A stretch of 16,467 nt of DNA from Ignavibacteria bacterium (GTDB taxonomy: Bacteria; Bacteroidota; Ignavibacteria; UBA10030; SZUA-254). This document shows, one piece after another, positions 7,327-15,272 of the stretch; positions within the stretch are counted from its first letter, which is position 1, and every line of letters starts with the position of its first letter. The stretch covers positions 1 to 16,467 of the forward strand of contig VBOC01000046.1 of NCBI GenBank assembly GCA_005877655.1, read 5' to 3'. A model generated the notes under the pieces. It made no database searches. It was not told the DNA's origin and saw nothing but the letters and a program-made list of their open reading frames with translations. The position numbers were made by a program, and so were the translations under genes.

Positions 7327-8876
7327 CGCGGCCTCAAGATCCCCATCACCCAATCCTCGGCCCGGACGATGGGTATCCAGGGGTTGAAGTTTCGTATCCG
7401 GCCGATATCGGGCGGCAGTCGCGACGGCCCCGGAGCAGGCTTCCATGCGAGGCGATCGAGGTCGATCAATGGCAGCGGTGCGGTCAACGCCTCCGACCCG
7501 TCCCGGCGGACGATATGAACCAACGGATCCGCCGTCCCTGTCGGCAACTGAATCGTCATCGACTCGTCCTCGACACCGATCCGCCACCCGTCTGTGCTTC
7601 TGGCCTTCCACCACGTTGCGTACTCATGCATTCTCGCCGGACGGATACCGCTCTCCCGTACGAGCCGGAAAACCTCCTCCAGGGCGGTCATGCAATCGTT
7701 TTTTGGATGGTGATATAATAAAATCGGCTCACGGGCCCTGACTTTTTTTTCAATAAGAAGCCGGAAGTAGGCAATGATCTCATCCTCCCGGAATCCGATG
7801 CGCCTCAGGCTTCCGACGCTGACAGGATGAATCGGGACCTGCAGGGTCGAAGAAAAGCCTCCGTTGAGACGCGGGAAGGAAGGCAGGCCGTCGTAATCGT
7901 AGGCAAACTCAGACGAGTACACAAAACCGAACTGGTCGAGCCTCCGCGCGAGCGGCTCCTCCCAGTGTCCGAACGGGGAGGAAAAACTTCTTCCCTCCAA
8001 TCCGGCGGCTTCGAACTCATGAAGCGCGCTCTTCACGTCTTCTGCAAGCGAATCCGCGTCCCGGTAGACCCGGTGCTGGAAGCAATAAATGCCCACTTCG
8101 TCTCCGCTCATCTGCCTGAAGAGGCCCAGAAAATCCTTCTGCGCCCCGACATGGACGAACCAGGTCAGGGGAACATCGAAGCGCCGGCCAAGATCGTGAA
8201 GCGCTTCAATTTCAGATCGGTCGGCATAGTCTGTGTCGATGCGCAGGGAGAAGACCGAATGCTGCCCGGCCGGGTAGTACCATTGGTGCGCATACGGGAC
8301 ACCCTGGAGGTGGTGAAGAATCTTCAGTCCCGAGGAAACGATCCTCTGGACTCCTCCTTTTGAGATAAGCGAGACGCGCTCAAAGGGAAGCCGGCGGCCT
8401 GCGGCATAGAACGACTTTGTCCCGGACCGCCGATCCAGGACGAGGTCCGAAGCATCAAACGGAAGTACGACCATGTGGCCGCCCCCGGAGCCGCCCACCC
8501 ATGAGGTGAATCTCCCCCTGTCCGAGCGCAGGGCATTGGCATTCGGCGGGACTTCACACACAGAGAGAATATCGACAATGCCGGGCTCGAAGAATTTCCC
8601 ATCTTCATCGCCCGCGACATATCGAATGAACATTTTTTCCGTGGCGCACTCCGAGAGCTGCCCAAACACCTTGCCGGAGCATAAAACGCCGCCGCCCGCG
8701 GCCAGGAAGCTCCGGATCCGGTCGAGCGAGGAAGGGTCGAGTTCGCCTGAAGCTACGATCGCGCTGAACTCTCCGGGAGATTCTTCCCGCGGCACCGGCG
8801 CATGAGGTATTCCTTCCTGCCGCAACAATGTTTCCCAACCGTCTTCGTTGCCGAATATTCCGACCCTGATGCGCAT
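7323..8876 (-). CDS. Polysaccharide deacetylase-like protein with N-terminal amidotransferase-fold domain
   Basis: This 517-residue protein of two or three domains has no signal peptide. Residues 1-110 resemble the class I glutamine-amidotransferase-like Rossmann domain (IVASGELDPSSLDRIRSFLAAGGGVLCSG) but carry no obvious catalytic Cys-His-Glu triad. A NodB-like deacetylase barrel occupies about 208-415. FSLRIDTDY supplies D214 and D216, CFQHRVYRD supplies H268 and D273, SSPFGHW (299-305) matches the substrate-loop motif, and LLYHHPKND (386-394) the HHP motif. The usual H-x3-H spacing of carbohydrate esterase family 4 is not clear. A beta-rich tail of about 100 residues follows. The start ATG overlaps the flippase stop as TGATG, with an AGGAG site 6 bases upstream. 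It probably removes acetyl groups from a sugar or lipid-linked glycan intermediate. The metal set needs checking, so activity is uncertain. Confidence 0.75.
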   Translation of the reverse strand: MRIRVGIFGNEDGWETLLRQEGIPHAPVPREESPGEFSAIVASGELDPSSLDRIRSFLAAGGGVLCSGKVFGQLSECATEKMFIRYVAGDEDGKFFEPGIVDILSVCEVPPNANALRSDRGRFTSWVGGSGGGHMVVLPFDASDLVLDRRSGTKSFYAAGRRLPFERVSLISKGGVQRIVSSGLKILHHLQGVPYAHQWYYPAGQHSVFSLRIDTDYADRSEIEALHDLGRRFDVPLTWFVHVGAQKDFLGLFRQMSGDEVGIYCFQHRVYRDADSLAEDVKSALHEFEAAGLEGRSFSSPFGHWEEPLARRLDQFGFVYSSEFAYDYDGLPSFPRLNGGFSSTLQVPIHPVSVGSLRRIGFREDEIIAYFRLLIEKKVRAREPILLYHHPKNDCMTALEEVFRLVRESGIRPARMHEYATWWKARSTDGWRIGVEDESMTIQLPTGTADPLVHIVRRDGSEALTAPLPLIDLDRLAWKPAPGPSRLPPDIGRIRNFNPWIPIVRAEDWVMGILRPR

Positions 8877-9838
8877 CAGACGCTCCTGAAGAGCCCCGCA
8901 AGCTCGGTGCCGGAGATCGCCCGAGTTATAAATAGAACGAGCGTGTAGACGAACAGGCCCATTGGCACGGAGATTGTGAGATTGACCGAAGCGAGCGGCC
9001 AGAGCACGGCAGCCATCGCCCCGGCGGCCGCGAGCGACTTTACCCCATATCCGGGAATCTCCAGGCGGACGATATTCCGGAGCTTCCGGAGCATGATCAT
9101 GACCGTTACAATCTCAGAGCACACGACAGCGGCGGCCGATCCGGCGATGCCGAACCAGGCGGTCAGGACCAGCGTCGAACAAACGGTGACAGCCGCCCCG
9201 ATCGCCATGGTTCGTGTATAGATTTTTTCCTGTCCCGCGGCGATCAACCCGGTCGTGCCGAGCGTATGAAGCAAGGTTGCGAAAACAAACCAGGCCAGGA
9301 TGCCGAACACCGGTCCGGAGGAGACGTATTGAGGGCCGAAGACGAGCGGGAGTATCCTGGGCGCGAGAATCGTTCCGCCGATCGAGAGGGGCAGCCCGAC
9401 GATGATCATCAGTTTCAACGACCCGCTGAGGACCTCAGAAAGAGCAGCCGCGGAGCGGGAGTACGATCGCGCGGATGCGGGTAAGAGGAGCGTTGCAATC
9501 ACGCGGTCGATCATGAGCAGGAACCCGACGAGCTTCGCGGCCGCGCTGTAGATGCCGACGTCGGCGTTGGTCAACACGATTCCGATAACCAGCGGGGGTA
9601 CATTGAGGCTCGCCTGGGCCAGGATCGATCCGAGCCCTAGGGGAAAGGCTCTCAACGTCAGCGATTTCCACTCCGTGAACGAAGGCCTCAGGGGTACGGC
9701 GGGATTCATCCTGTGGTAGCTTAAGATCAGAATGCCGGCGGCGGCGCAGTCACCCACTACTGCAGCAGCCGCAACCCATAAGAGGTCGTCGGACGAGCGT
9801 ACAAAACGTGCGGCGAGTGCCCTGAAAATACCAATCAA
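8876..9838 (-). CDS. Flippase C-terminal fragment
   Basis: This is the downstream part of the broken flippase. The frame can be read from TTG at 9836-9838 as 320 codons, but that TTG lies inside the upstream reading of LLDWYFQG and has no clear ribosome site. The first residues with family character are ALAARFVRSSDDLLW. It holds about nine membrane helices, with the usual TNADVGIYSAAAKL and FGPQYVSSGPVFGILAWF segments. Its TGA overlaps the deacetylase ATG by one base, so coupled translation of the deacetylase would depend on ribosomes reaching this frame. Confidence 0.6.
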   Translation of the reverse strand: MIGIFRALAARFVRSSDDLLWVAAAAVVGDCAAAGILILSYHRMNPAVPLRPSFTEWKSLTLRAFPLGLGSILAQASLNVPPLVIGIVLTNADVGIYSAAAKLVGFLLMIDRVIATLLLPASARSYSRSAAALSEVLSGSLKLMIIVGLPLSIGGTILAPRILPLVFGPQYVSSGPVFGILAWFVFATLLHTLGTTGLIAAGQEKIYTRTMAIGAAVTVCSTLVLTAWFGIAGSAAAVVCSEIVTVMIMLRKLRNIVRLEIPGYGVKSLAAAGAMAAVLWPLASVNLTISVPMGLFVYTLVLFITRAISGTELAGLFRSV

Positions 9839-10208
9839 GAAGGAACGCGTTCGGGATCAACGATACGCTAAAACACAAAACCAGGATGGTGGTCAATCGG
9901 TTCGCAATGAAGATAAGCGAAACTCCGATCAGCAGAAAAGCAATGATCGAATTCACCAGGCGGGCGCCGATCACGGAACTGCCCTCGAGCGACGATTCTC
10001 CGCGGGCGACTGCCCGGATCCCGATTGCCCCCAGCCCCCCGGCCGCGAGCATGGTGGCGTATGAAAGCACGGTGAAGCCGATTGTGATGAGGCCGAAATC
10101 CGACGGCGCGAGCCTCCGGGCGAGAAGGGCTATGGTGAAAAACCCGAGCACTCTGCGCCCGGCGTCGCTGAGGATTATTGAAATCGCGTTTTTTGAAAGC
10201 TGCTTCAC
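9750..10208 (-). CDS. Flippase N-terminal fragment
   Basis: This is the upstream half of the broken flippase, 152 codons including an out-of-frame tail. Residues 1-130 are authentic: a first helix after MKQLSKNAISIILSDAGRRV, LARRLAPSDFGLITIGFTVL, GLGAIGIRAVARG and the LLDWYFQG motif. From residue 131 the Arg- and Cys-rich tail no longer resembles the family and ends at a TGA (9750). The start is GTG with only a weak ribosome site. The fragment alone lacks most helices and is unlikely to transport. Confidence 0.6.
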   Translation of the reverse strand: MKQLSKNAISIILSDAGRRVLGFFTIALLARRLAPSDFGLITIGFTVLSYATMLAAGGLGAIGIRAVARGESSLEGSSVIGARLVNSIIAFLLIGVSLIFIANRLTTILVLCFSVSLIPNAFLLDWYFQGTRRTFCTLVRRPLMGCGCCSSG

Positions 10209-10235
10209 AGTTATGCCGCTCTACCGGGTTGAGCC

Positions 10236-11234
10236 CTACTGTTCAAGCGGCACAAGCAAGCCGTTCAGGATCGAGATCAATCCGGTCTCCCGTTTCTCGC
10301 TCGGAAACTGTGAAACGATGCGGGCGCGAGCCGCCGAGCCGGCGTCGCTTCTCATTTGCATTGCTCGCTGAAGGCCGCCGACCAGCGAGTCGATATCCCC
10401 CGGGGGTACGAGAATACCCGCTTCCCCGACCGCACTCCGGCTCCCTCCCGCGTCCGATGCAACCGGGATACACCCGCAGAGCATCGCTTCGCAGAGCGAG
10501 TTGGGCAATCCTTCCCTCAGCGAGGGCAGGCAATACACTTTGGCGCGCTGGTAATACGGAAGGAGTTCCATGCGGTCCATGAGCGGCCGAAAGTGCATAT
10601 TCAGCGGGGGCTGCACGTTGCCCCTCAAATGGGAATCGACGCCGATAACGATGAACGTGATGCCCGGAAGCCGCCGGGCGGCTTCTGCCAGAACATCGAT
10701 CCCCTTCACACGCAAACGCCGCCTGTCTTTCACGACCGCGACGGTGAGAACGAGCGACTCCTTCTCCCCGGCGGGCTTCCAGATACTGCCGCTGTATCCG
10801 GTGGGCAAATATTGAATGTTTCCACCGTCGTAGCCGGCCAACCGGGCCGCATCGTCCTTCAGCGTCGGATGAACCGCCAGCACGCGATCGGCATTCCGGA
10901 GCGCATAGCGAACGAGCCTTGCTCTCCATGGGCTGAGCCATAGGCCGTACTCCAGCTCCTTTTCTTTCGCCACATCCACACCGCCGATGACGATGATAGA
11001 CTTAATTCCGAGTATTTTCCCCATCACTACCGCCACGAACGCATAGACCGAAGCGAACCAGCAGAAGATCAGATCGCAGCGGAATGCCCTAACGACGATC
11101 TTCGCCGCCGCCCCGGGCCCGTGACCGATCTGCTTTCGGAGGGTGAACTGTTTTTCGAGCAGATCAATGTCGTCCTGGATGAACGGCGTATGAAATGCGG
11201 ACACAAAAAGGATGGTCGCGGACCCGGGTGGCAT
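10236..11234 (-). CDS. GT4-family glycosyltransferase
   Basis: This 332-residue GT-B glycosyltransferase is a cytoplasmic enzyme for sugar addition to a lipid-linked or capsular glycan. The donor-binding half shows YYQRAKVYCLPSLREGLPNS followed by LCEAMLCGCIPVASDAGG. The two Glu residues of the EX7E motif lie in REGLPNSLCEAM, and VGEAGILVPPGD is the usual following loop. In the acceptor half, IIVIGGVDVAKEKELEYG is distinctive but I cannot assign its acceptor. ATG at 11232-11234 lies three bases after the TGA of the upstream glycosyltransferase, so the two are surely co-transcribed. The stop is 27 bases before the flippase start. Confidence 0.9.
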   Translation of the reverse strand: MPPGSATILFVSAFHTPFIQDDIDLLEKQFTLRKQIGHGPGAAAKIVVRAFRCDLIFCWFASVYAFVAVVMGKILGIKSIIVIGGVDVAKEKELEYGLWLSPWRARLVRYALRNADRVLAVHPTLKDDAARLAGYDGGNIQYLPTGYSGSIWKPAGEKESLVLTVAVVKDRRRLRVKGIDVLAEAARRLPGITFIVIGVDSHLRGNVQPPLNMHFRPLMDRMELLPYYQRAKVYCLPSLREGLPNSLCEAMLCGCIPVASDAGGSRSAVGEAGILVPPGDIDSLVGGLQRAMQMRSDAGSAARARIVSQFPSEKRETGLISILNGLLVPLEQ

Positions 11235-11237
11235 CGG

Positions 11238-12347
11238 TCATTTGCTCCGGGAGCCGAGGAGCCGGATCGCGGATCGGGCGACCTCGTTCCAGTCAAACCC
11301 GCCGGCGAAAGTGCGTGCAGCCCTGCCGAGCTGTTCTCTCATCTCGCGGTCCCGAATCAACGCGGTCATCTTCTCTGCCAACCCGTCGATGTCGCCGTAT
11401 CGGTACAGGATGCCCGATTCACCGTTCCTGATCGCATCGCGGAGCCCCGGCACATCGCTAGCGATCACCGCTGTGCCGCAGGCGTTTGCCTCGATGACCG
11501 TAAGGCCCCATCCTTCGACCGAAGAGGGATTCACCAGGAACCATACCTCCTGTAAGAGCCTGACCTTCTCCTGCTCGTCCACGAACCCTGTGAACCGGAC
11601 CTTTTCCCGGATGTCCAGTTTGACGGCAAGCTCCTCGAGAGGCCCGCGGTCATCCCCCTCCCCGATGATAATCAGGCCTGCGTCGGGAACCTTTTTGCAG
11701 ATTTTGCTGAATGCCCTGATGAGGTGATTGACAGACTTGTATCTCTTCAGCCGGCCGAAGTAGCCGACGAGCGGCGTGCGGCTCCGGGGTACATCTCCGG
11801 GGCGATAAAGGTTATGATCGACGCAGTTGGGGACGATGTCGATTTTCTCACTCGCGAGGCCTTTTTCTATCAGCGCAGCCTTTGTGCTCGGTGAGACTGC
11901 GAAGAGCGCAACCCGGCCGCGGCGGCATAGTGCGAGTGCGGCCCCTTCGGCGATGTAGACATACAGCGCCAGGGGGAAAAAGATCTCGCGAAAGATCACC
12001 GTCCCAAACAGGTGATGGATGAGGACGACCAGCGGCTCGCGGACAAAGAGAGGCGTGAAGAAGGGAATCTTGTTCATATCGTCGATCACGACATCATACC
12101 CCTCCCTCCGGAATTGCCTCCAGTAACGGATCGGAACATGAAAATTGAAAAGGTGCCGGCCCCCCCGGCGAATGACGCGTATGCCGTCGATCGTTTCTTC
12201 AGCTTCGGCTCCTCTGAAGGAAGAACAGAAGAGTGTGACCTCATGCCCCATGCGGGCAATGCGCGAAAAGATTTCATGAAGATGAACTTCGGCGCCCCCT
12301 GCCAGCGGGTTCCTGATGTCCTGCCAGTTAAAGATCAGAATCTTCAT
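11238..12347 (-). CDS. GT4-family glycosyltransferase
   Basis: This 369-residue GT-B enzyme has a full-length GT4 pattern. The N-terminal acceptor domain carries DIRNPLAGGAEVHLHEIFSR, the glycine loop typical of this family. The C-terminal domain carries VGYFGRLKRYKSVNHLIRAF, then VNPSSVEGWGLTVIEANACG with the EX7E glutamates, then GTAVIASDVPGLRDAI. PSTKAALIEKGL between the domains is characteristic of mannosyl- and glucosyltransferases of family 4, but donor specificity cannot be read from it. ATG at 12345-12347 is not preceded by a clear ribosome site. The 126 bases before it hold only a short GC hairpin (12444-12460) and no recognisable promoter. Confidence 0.92.
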   Translation of the reverse strand: MKILIFNWQDIRNPLAGGAEVHLHEIFSRIARMGHEVTLFCSSFRGAEAEETIDGIRVIRRGGRHLFNFHVPIRYWRQFRREGYDVVIDDMNKIPFFTPLFVREPLVVLIHHLFGTVIFREIFFPLALYVYIAEGAALALCRRGRVALFAVSPSTKAALIEKGLASEKIDIVPNCVDHNLYRPGDVPRSRTPLVGYFGRLKRYKSVNHLIRAFSKICKKVPDAGLIIIGEGDDRGPLEELAVKLDIREKVRFTGFVDEQEKVRLLQEVWFLVNPSSVEGWGLTVIEANACGTAVIASDVPGLRDAIRNGESGILYRYGDIDGLAEKMTALIRDREMREQLGRAARTFAGGFDWNEVARSAIRLLGSRSK

Positions 12348-12443
12348 TGAACTAGGCGGCGCGAAGGCCGGAGGTCGTGTGGGGTTGGAGCGAGTCCCTG
12401 CGTCAGGAGCCCCGCCGGAACTGCTGGTCGCGGTTACATCCCC

Positions 12444-12460
12444 CCGGGCTGGAAACCCGG
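12444..12460. other. Short GC hairpin in the gap between the DUF2723 gene and the GT4 gene
   Basis: CCGGG and CCCGG are separated by seven bases, 13 bases beyond the DUF2723 stop on the minus strand. No T-run follows, so it is at best a weak terminator or an mRNA-stabilising stem. It may be chance in a GC-rich sequence. Confidence 0.2.
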
Positions 12461-12473
12461 CGAACAGGCGGGA

Positions 12474-15221
12474 TCATTGCACTCGATTCGAGTCGGTAAC
12501 GGCGCCCCCCTTCTGCAGCTTGTCGTACATGGCGATCTGATTTTTGATCCACGGAACGTTGGGATATTCCGAGGCGAGGGCATTCAACATGTCGATCGCC
12601 CTGGGATAGTCCTTGCGCAACCCGTAGATCTCGGAAAGGATAAGATACGGGTTATTCGAACCATCAGACAGGTCGATCTGGCCGTTGTTGATGTTTGAGA
12701 GGCATTTCTCTTCGACATTCTTTGCGTAGAGCTCAAATCGCGTCGTGTCTTCAAGATCGTTGAAGAGACGCGCGATATAGTACGTATAGCGCCAGTCCTG
12801 CATGGGGATCACATTCAGAGGTATCTCCTTTTCCATCTGAGCCATCACCTGCCTGCCTTTTTCCTTGTCGTTTTGACCATGCAAGGCATCATTGGCAATC
12901 CGCATGAATCCCGCGCGATAATTCATGACCATGCGCTGAACATTCTCATCGTAGTAGGCATCCGGATTGTTGAGATTCCGGTACAGGTAGCCCAGCTGCG
13001 GCGTTTGCGAGGGCTTGACATCGCGGGCCAGAAAGTTCGCCTCCATGAACTTTTTGTCTACGCCGCCGTCGGGCGCGGTAACTTTCACCGGCCTGAGCTC
13101 GGCGGCCAGCCCTTTCATCCAGAGAAAGCCGTCGAGCCCGATCTTCGAGTCGGGCGAGGAAGTAACGGCGAAGAAGATCGGCCGTTCCCATTTGTTCGCC
13201 AGGATGATGTCACGCACCATGATATCCTGCACGCGGAGGTATCGGATGTCCTTCTGATACGGCATCCCGTTCATTGTCCAGACGATCTTCCCCTGGTTGA
13301 CAACCGTGCTATCGGTTGAGCCGTAGCGCTGGGCAACCTGTTTCGGGACGGGAAGATCCACCGGCCGGGGGCTCCACCGGACAGGTGTAATCCTGTCAAT
13401 CTGATCGTCGGTGAGCGTCAACGCCACTTTCTTCGCACCATGCGGAGAATCCGTTTTCAATAAATGGATGTACCACGAGGTGTTCACCAGGCTCAGGTTG
13501 ACGATCCGGACATCCCGCCTGATCCCTTCCACATCCTGAAGGTACCAGAGGGGGAAGGTGTCGTTATCCCCGTTGGTGAACAGAATCGCATCCTTGTCAC
13601 AGCTTTGCAGGAGGTTGTACGAATAATCCCATGCGATATAAATCTTGCTTCGATCATGTTCCCGCAGGTTGGTGCGGACGAGATTTATCGGTACGGCAAC
13701 CACGCAGAAGGCGACGAGGCCCGGGGCCACCAATCGTGCGAGAGCACCTTCTTTCACCTGTTTCCTGAGAGAATCAACCATGGCGACGATCCCGACCGCG
13801 ATCCACATACACATCACGTAGTACGCGCCCACGTAGAAGTAGTCGCGCTCGCGCGGCTGCGGGTCCTGCTGGTTCTGGTAGAGATCCAGGACGATGCCCA
13901 TGATAATCCATGCCGCCAGGAACACGGAGGCCATTTTCCAGTCTTTCTTGAAATGGTAGTAGGCCCCCAGGAGGCAGATCCACAGCGGAATGCCCAGCGT
14001 ATCCTTCCAACTCACGCCGGCATCCTGCCAGTCCCCTTCCGCGCCGACAAGATTCCAGAGCACATAGCGGGTGAACATATGATTAATCTGGTAGCGCCAC
14101 AGGAAATCCTCGTCGGAGGAATAATTCACGCGCGTCGGCTCGTGCATCGGTTCGGTGGAATATCGCCTGGGGAACAACCGCTCTTTATATGTTTGCGATT
14201 CGTTGTCCCAGCTTGCGTCCTTCAATAACGGCGTATTTCCGTACTGCTCCCTTGTGAGGTAGCTCGTCAACCGGGCGAGATTGTTCGGATTGTTCTCCTT
14301 CATCGGGAGATTATCCACATTCGACCGGATGATGACCTGCGTGTAGGTTGTATAGCCGAGGACAATTAACAAAAACGAGAGACAGGCGATATGGACCATC
14401 TTCTGGCGATTGTGCATTGATCGATAGGCGCCGTAGACGGCAGCGGCCACCAAGAGCGGCGGGACAAACGGGAATAGATCGCTTTTCGTACCTCCAAGGT
14501 CGCCGTCGAGGAGGCCCGGAAGGAATTGCACGATGCCCGGATAGATGACGAAGAAAGCCGCAAGGGCCGCCAGCGAAAACCGGATAAAACTCCGCCTGCT
14601 GAACTCATATTTCCGGAAGTACACAATCATGAGGATCGGAATGGTGATCAATAGCGCCAGAATGTGAACGCCGGTCGAAAGCCCGAGCAAATACGCGATC
14701 ATGAGCAGATACTTTTCATTGTGGGGCTCATCGGCATGTTCCCGCCACTTGAGCGCCAGCCAGAGACAAAGGGAAACGAAGAACATCCCCATCCCGTACA
14801 CCTCGGCTCCGATGGCGTTGTCCCAGTAGGTGGTGGAGAATGCAAGCGCCAGCGCTCCCACAGCTGAGGCGCCGTAGACCGCGATCCGATCGTACGCTGT
14901 CTGGCAGGTACCGCGAAACAGTTCGATGATCTTAACGGACACCAGATAGAGGAACATCACGCCGAGTGCGCTGCCGATGGCGGAAACCGCATGCATCCGT
15001 GCGGCGATGTCGTCGCGATACGGAATCAGGGAGGCAATCCGGGCGAGGAATACGAAAAGGGGCGCCCCGGGCGGATGAGGCACCTGCAGCAGCCTTGCGG
15101 CGGCGCAAAATTCGCCGACGTCCCAGAACACGACCGTCGTGGAGAGCGTTTTCAAGTACACACCGACCGTCACGAGAAACACCCCCAGCGCGACCGCCCG
15201 ATTGATCATCTTACCCGACAT
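12474..15221 (-). CDS. DUF2723 GT-C-fold membrane glycosyltransferase with soluble C-terminal region
   Basis: This 915-residue integral membrane protein is of the DUF2723 family, which includes human TMEM260, a protein O-mannosyltransferase. The bacterial members are predicted GT-C enzymes using lipid-linked sugar, but most are uncharacterised. The N-terminal signature is intact: TVVFWDVGEFCAAARLLQVP with D34 and E37 as the likely catalytic acidic pair, then HPPGAPLFVFLARI. About a dozen helices follow to residue 520, including QPRERDYFYVGAYYV. The soluble part begins with TNGDNDTFPLWYLQDVEG, a hallmark of the Bacteroidota-type proteins, and ends in repeat-like helices (YLILSEIYGLRKDYPRAID) resembling a TPR. 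ATG at 15219-15221 has a GGAG ribosome site. It sits between hemW and the glycosyltransferases. A link to their glycan is inferred from position. Confidence 0.9.
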   Translation of the reverse strand: MSGKMINRAVALGVFLVTVGVYLKTLSTTVVFWDVGEFCAAARLLQVPHPPGAPLFVFLARIASLIPYRDDIAARMHAVSAIGSALGVMFLYLVSVKIIELFRGTCQTAYDRIAVYGASAVGALALAFSTTYWDNAIGAEVYGMGMFFVSLCLWLALKWREHADEPHNEKYLLMIAYLLGLSTGVHILALLITIPILMIVYFRKYEFSRRSFIRFSLAALAAFFVIYPGIVQFLPGLLDGDLGGTKSDLFPFVPPLLVAAAVYGAYRSMHNRQKMVHIACLSFLLIVLGYTTYTQVIIRSNVDNLPMKENNPNNLARLTSYLTREQYGNTPLLKDASWDNESQTYKERLFPRRYSTEPMHEPTRVNYSSDEDFLWRYQINHMFTRYVLWNLVGAEGDWQDAGVSWKDTLGIPLWICLLGAYYHFKKDWKMASVFLAAWIIMGIVLDLYQNQQDPQPRERDYFYVGAYYVMCMWIAVGIVAMVDSLRKQVKEGALARLVAPGLVAFCVVAVPINLVRTNLREHDRSKIYIAWDYSYNLLQSCDKDAILFTNGDNDTFPLWYLQDVEGIRRDVRIVNLSLVNTSWYIHLLKTDSPHGAKKVALTLTDDQIDRITPVRWSPRPVDLPVPKQVAQRYGSTDSTVVNQGKIVWTMNGMPYQKDIRYLRVQDIMVRDIILANKWERPIFFAVTSSPDSKIGLDGFLWMKGLAAELRPVKVTAPDGGVDKKFMEANFLARDVKPSQTPQLGYLYRNLNNPDAYYDENVQRMVMNYRAGFMRIANDALHGQNDKEKGRQVMAQMEKEIPLNVIPMQDWRYTYYIARLFNDLEDTTRFELYAKNVEEKCLSNINNGQIDLSDGSNNPYLILSEIYGLRKDYPRAIDMLNALASEYPNVPWIKNQIAMYDKLQKGGAVTDSNRVQ

Positions 15222-15272
15222 AGGAACTCCGTTCCCCCCGGCGGGCGATAGAAATCCGGATCATCTTTCGTC

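Larger units (their letters stand above)
8876..10208 (-). pseudogene. Wzx-type polysaccharide flippase, broken by a frame change near 9820
   Basis: Two adjacent frames together encode a MATE/MOP-superfamily oligosaccharide flippase of about 444 residues, which would flip a lipid-linked glycan across the inner membrane. The N-terminal frame runs from GTG at 10206-10208 to LLDWYFQG at 9819. The rest continues in another frame from LAARFVRSSDDLLWV near 9817 to the TGA at 8876-8878. Homologues known to me have roughly 15 to 20 more residues between FQG and the FVRSPDDLL-like segment. This suggests a short deletion, not a one-base slip, though that estimate is from memory. Everything outside the junction is conserved in hydrophobic pattern, so the lesion is recent or an assembly error. 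Neighbours are glycosyltransferases on one side and the deacetylase on the other. Confidence 0.75.

Noticed and set aside
7327..7614. N-terminal extension of the third glycosyltransferase
   Set aside because: Arg-, Gly- and Asp-rich and lies entirely over the deacetylase gene; the GT4 fold begins at MRVCLATY after the ATGA overlap.
9819..9838. Programmed frameshift in the flippase
   Set aside because: No slippery run followed by a visible stem was found, and the family comparison points to lost residues, so a deletion or assembly error is simpler.
13464..14228. A 254-codon open frame on the plus strand inside DUF2723
   Set aside because: It is exactly antisense to a well-conserved membrane and periplasmic coding region, is rich in His, Pro and Arg, and shows no family motif; it is a codon-bias shadow.
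15222..15272. Terminator or promoter between hemW and DUF2723
   Set aside because: Only 51 bases with a ribosome site; no stem with a T-run or hexamer pair is visible.
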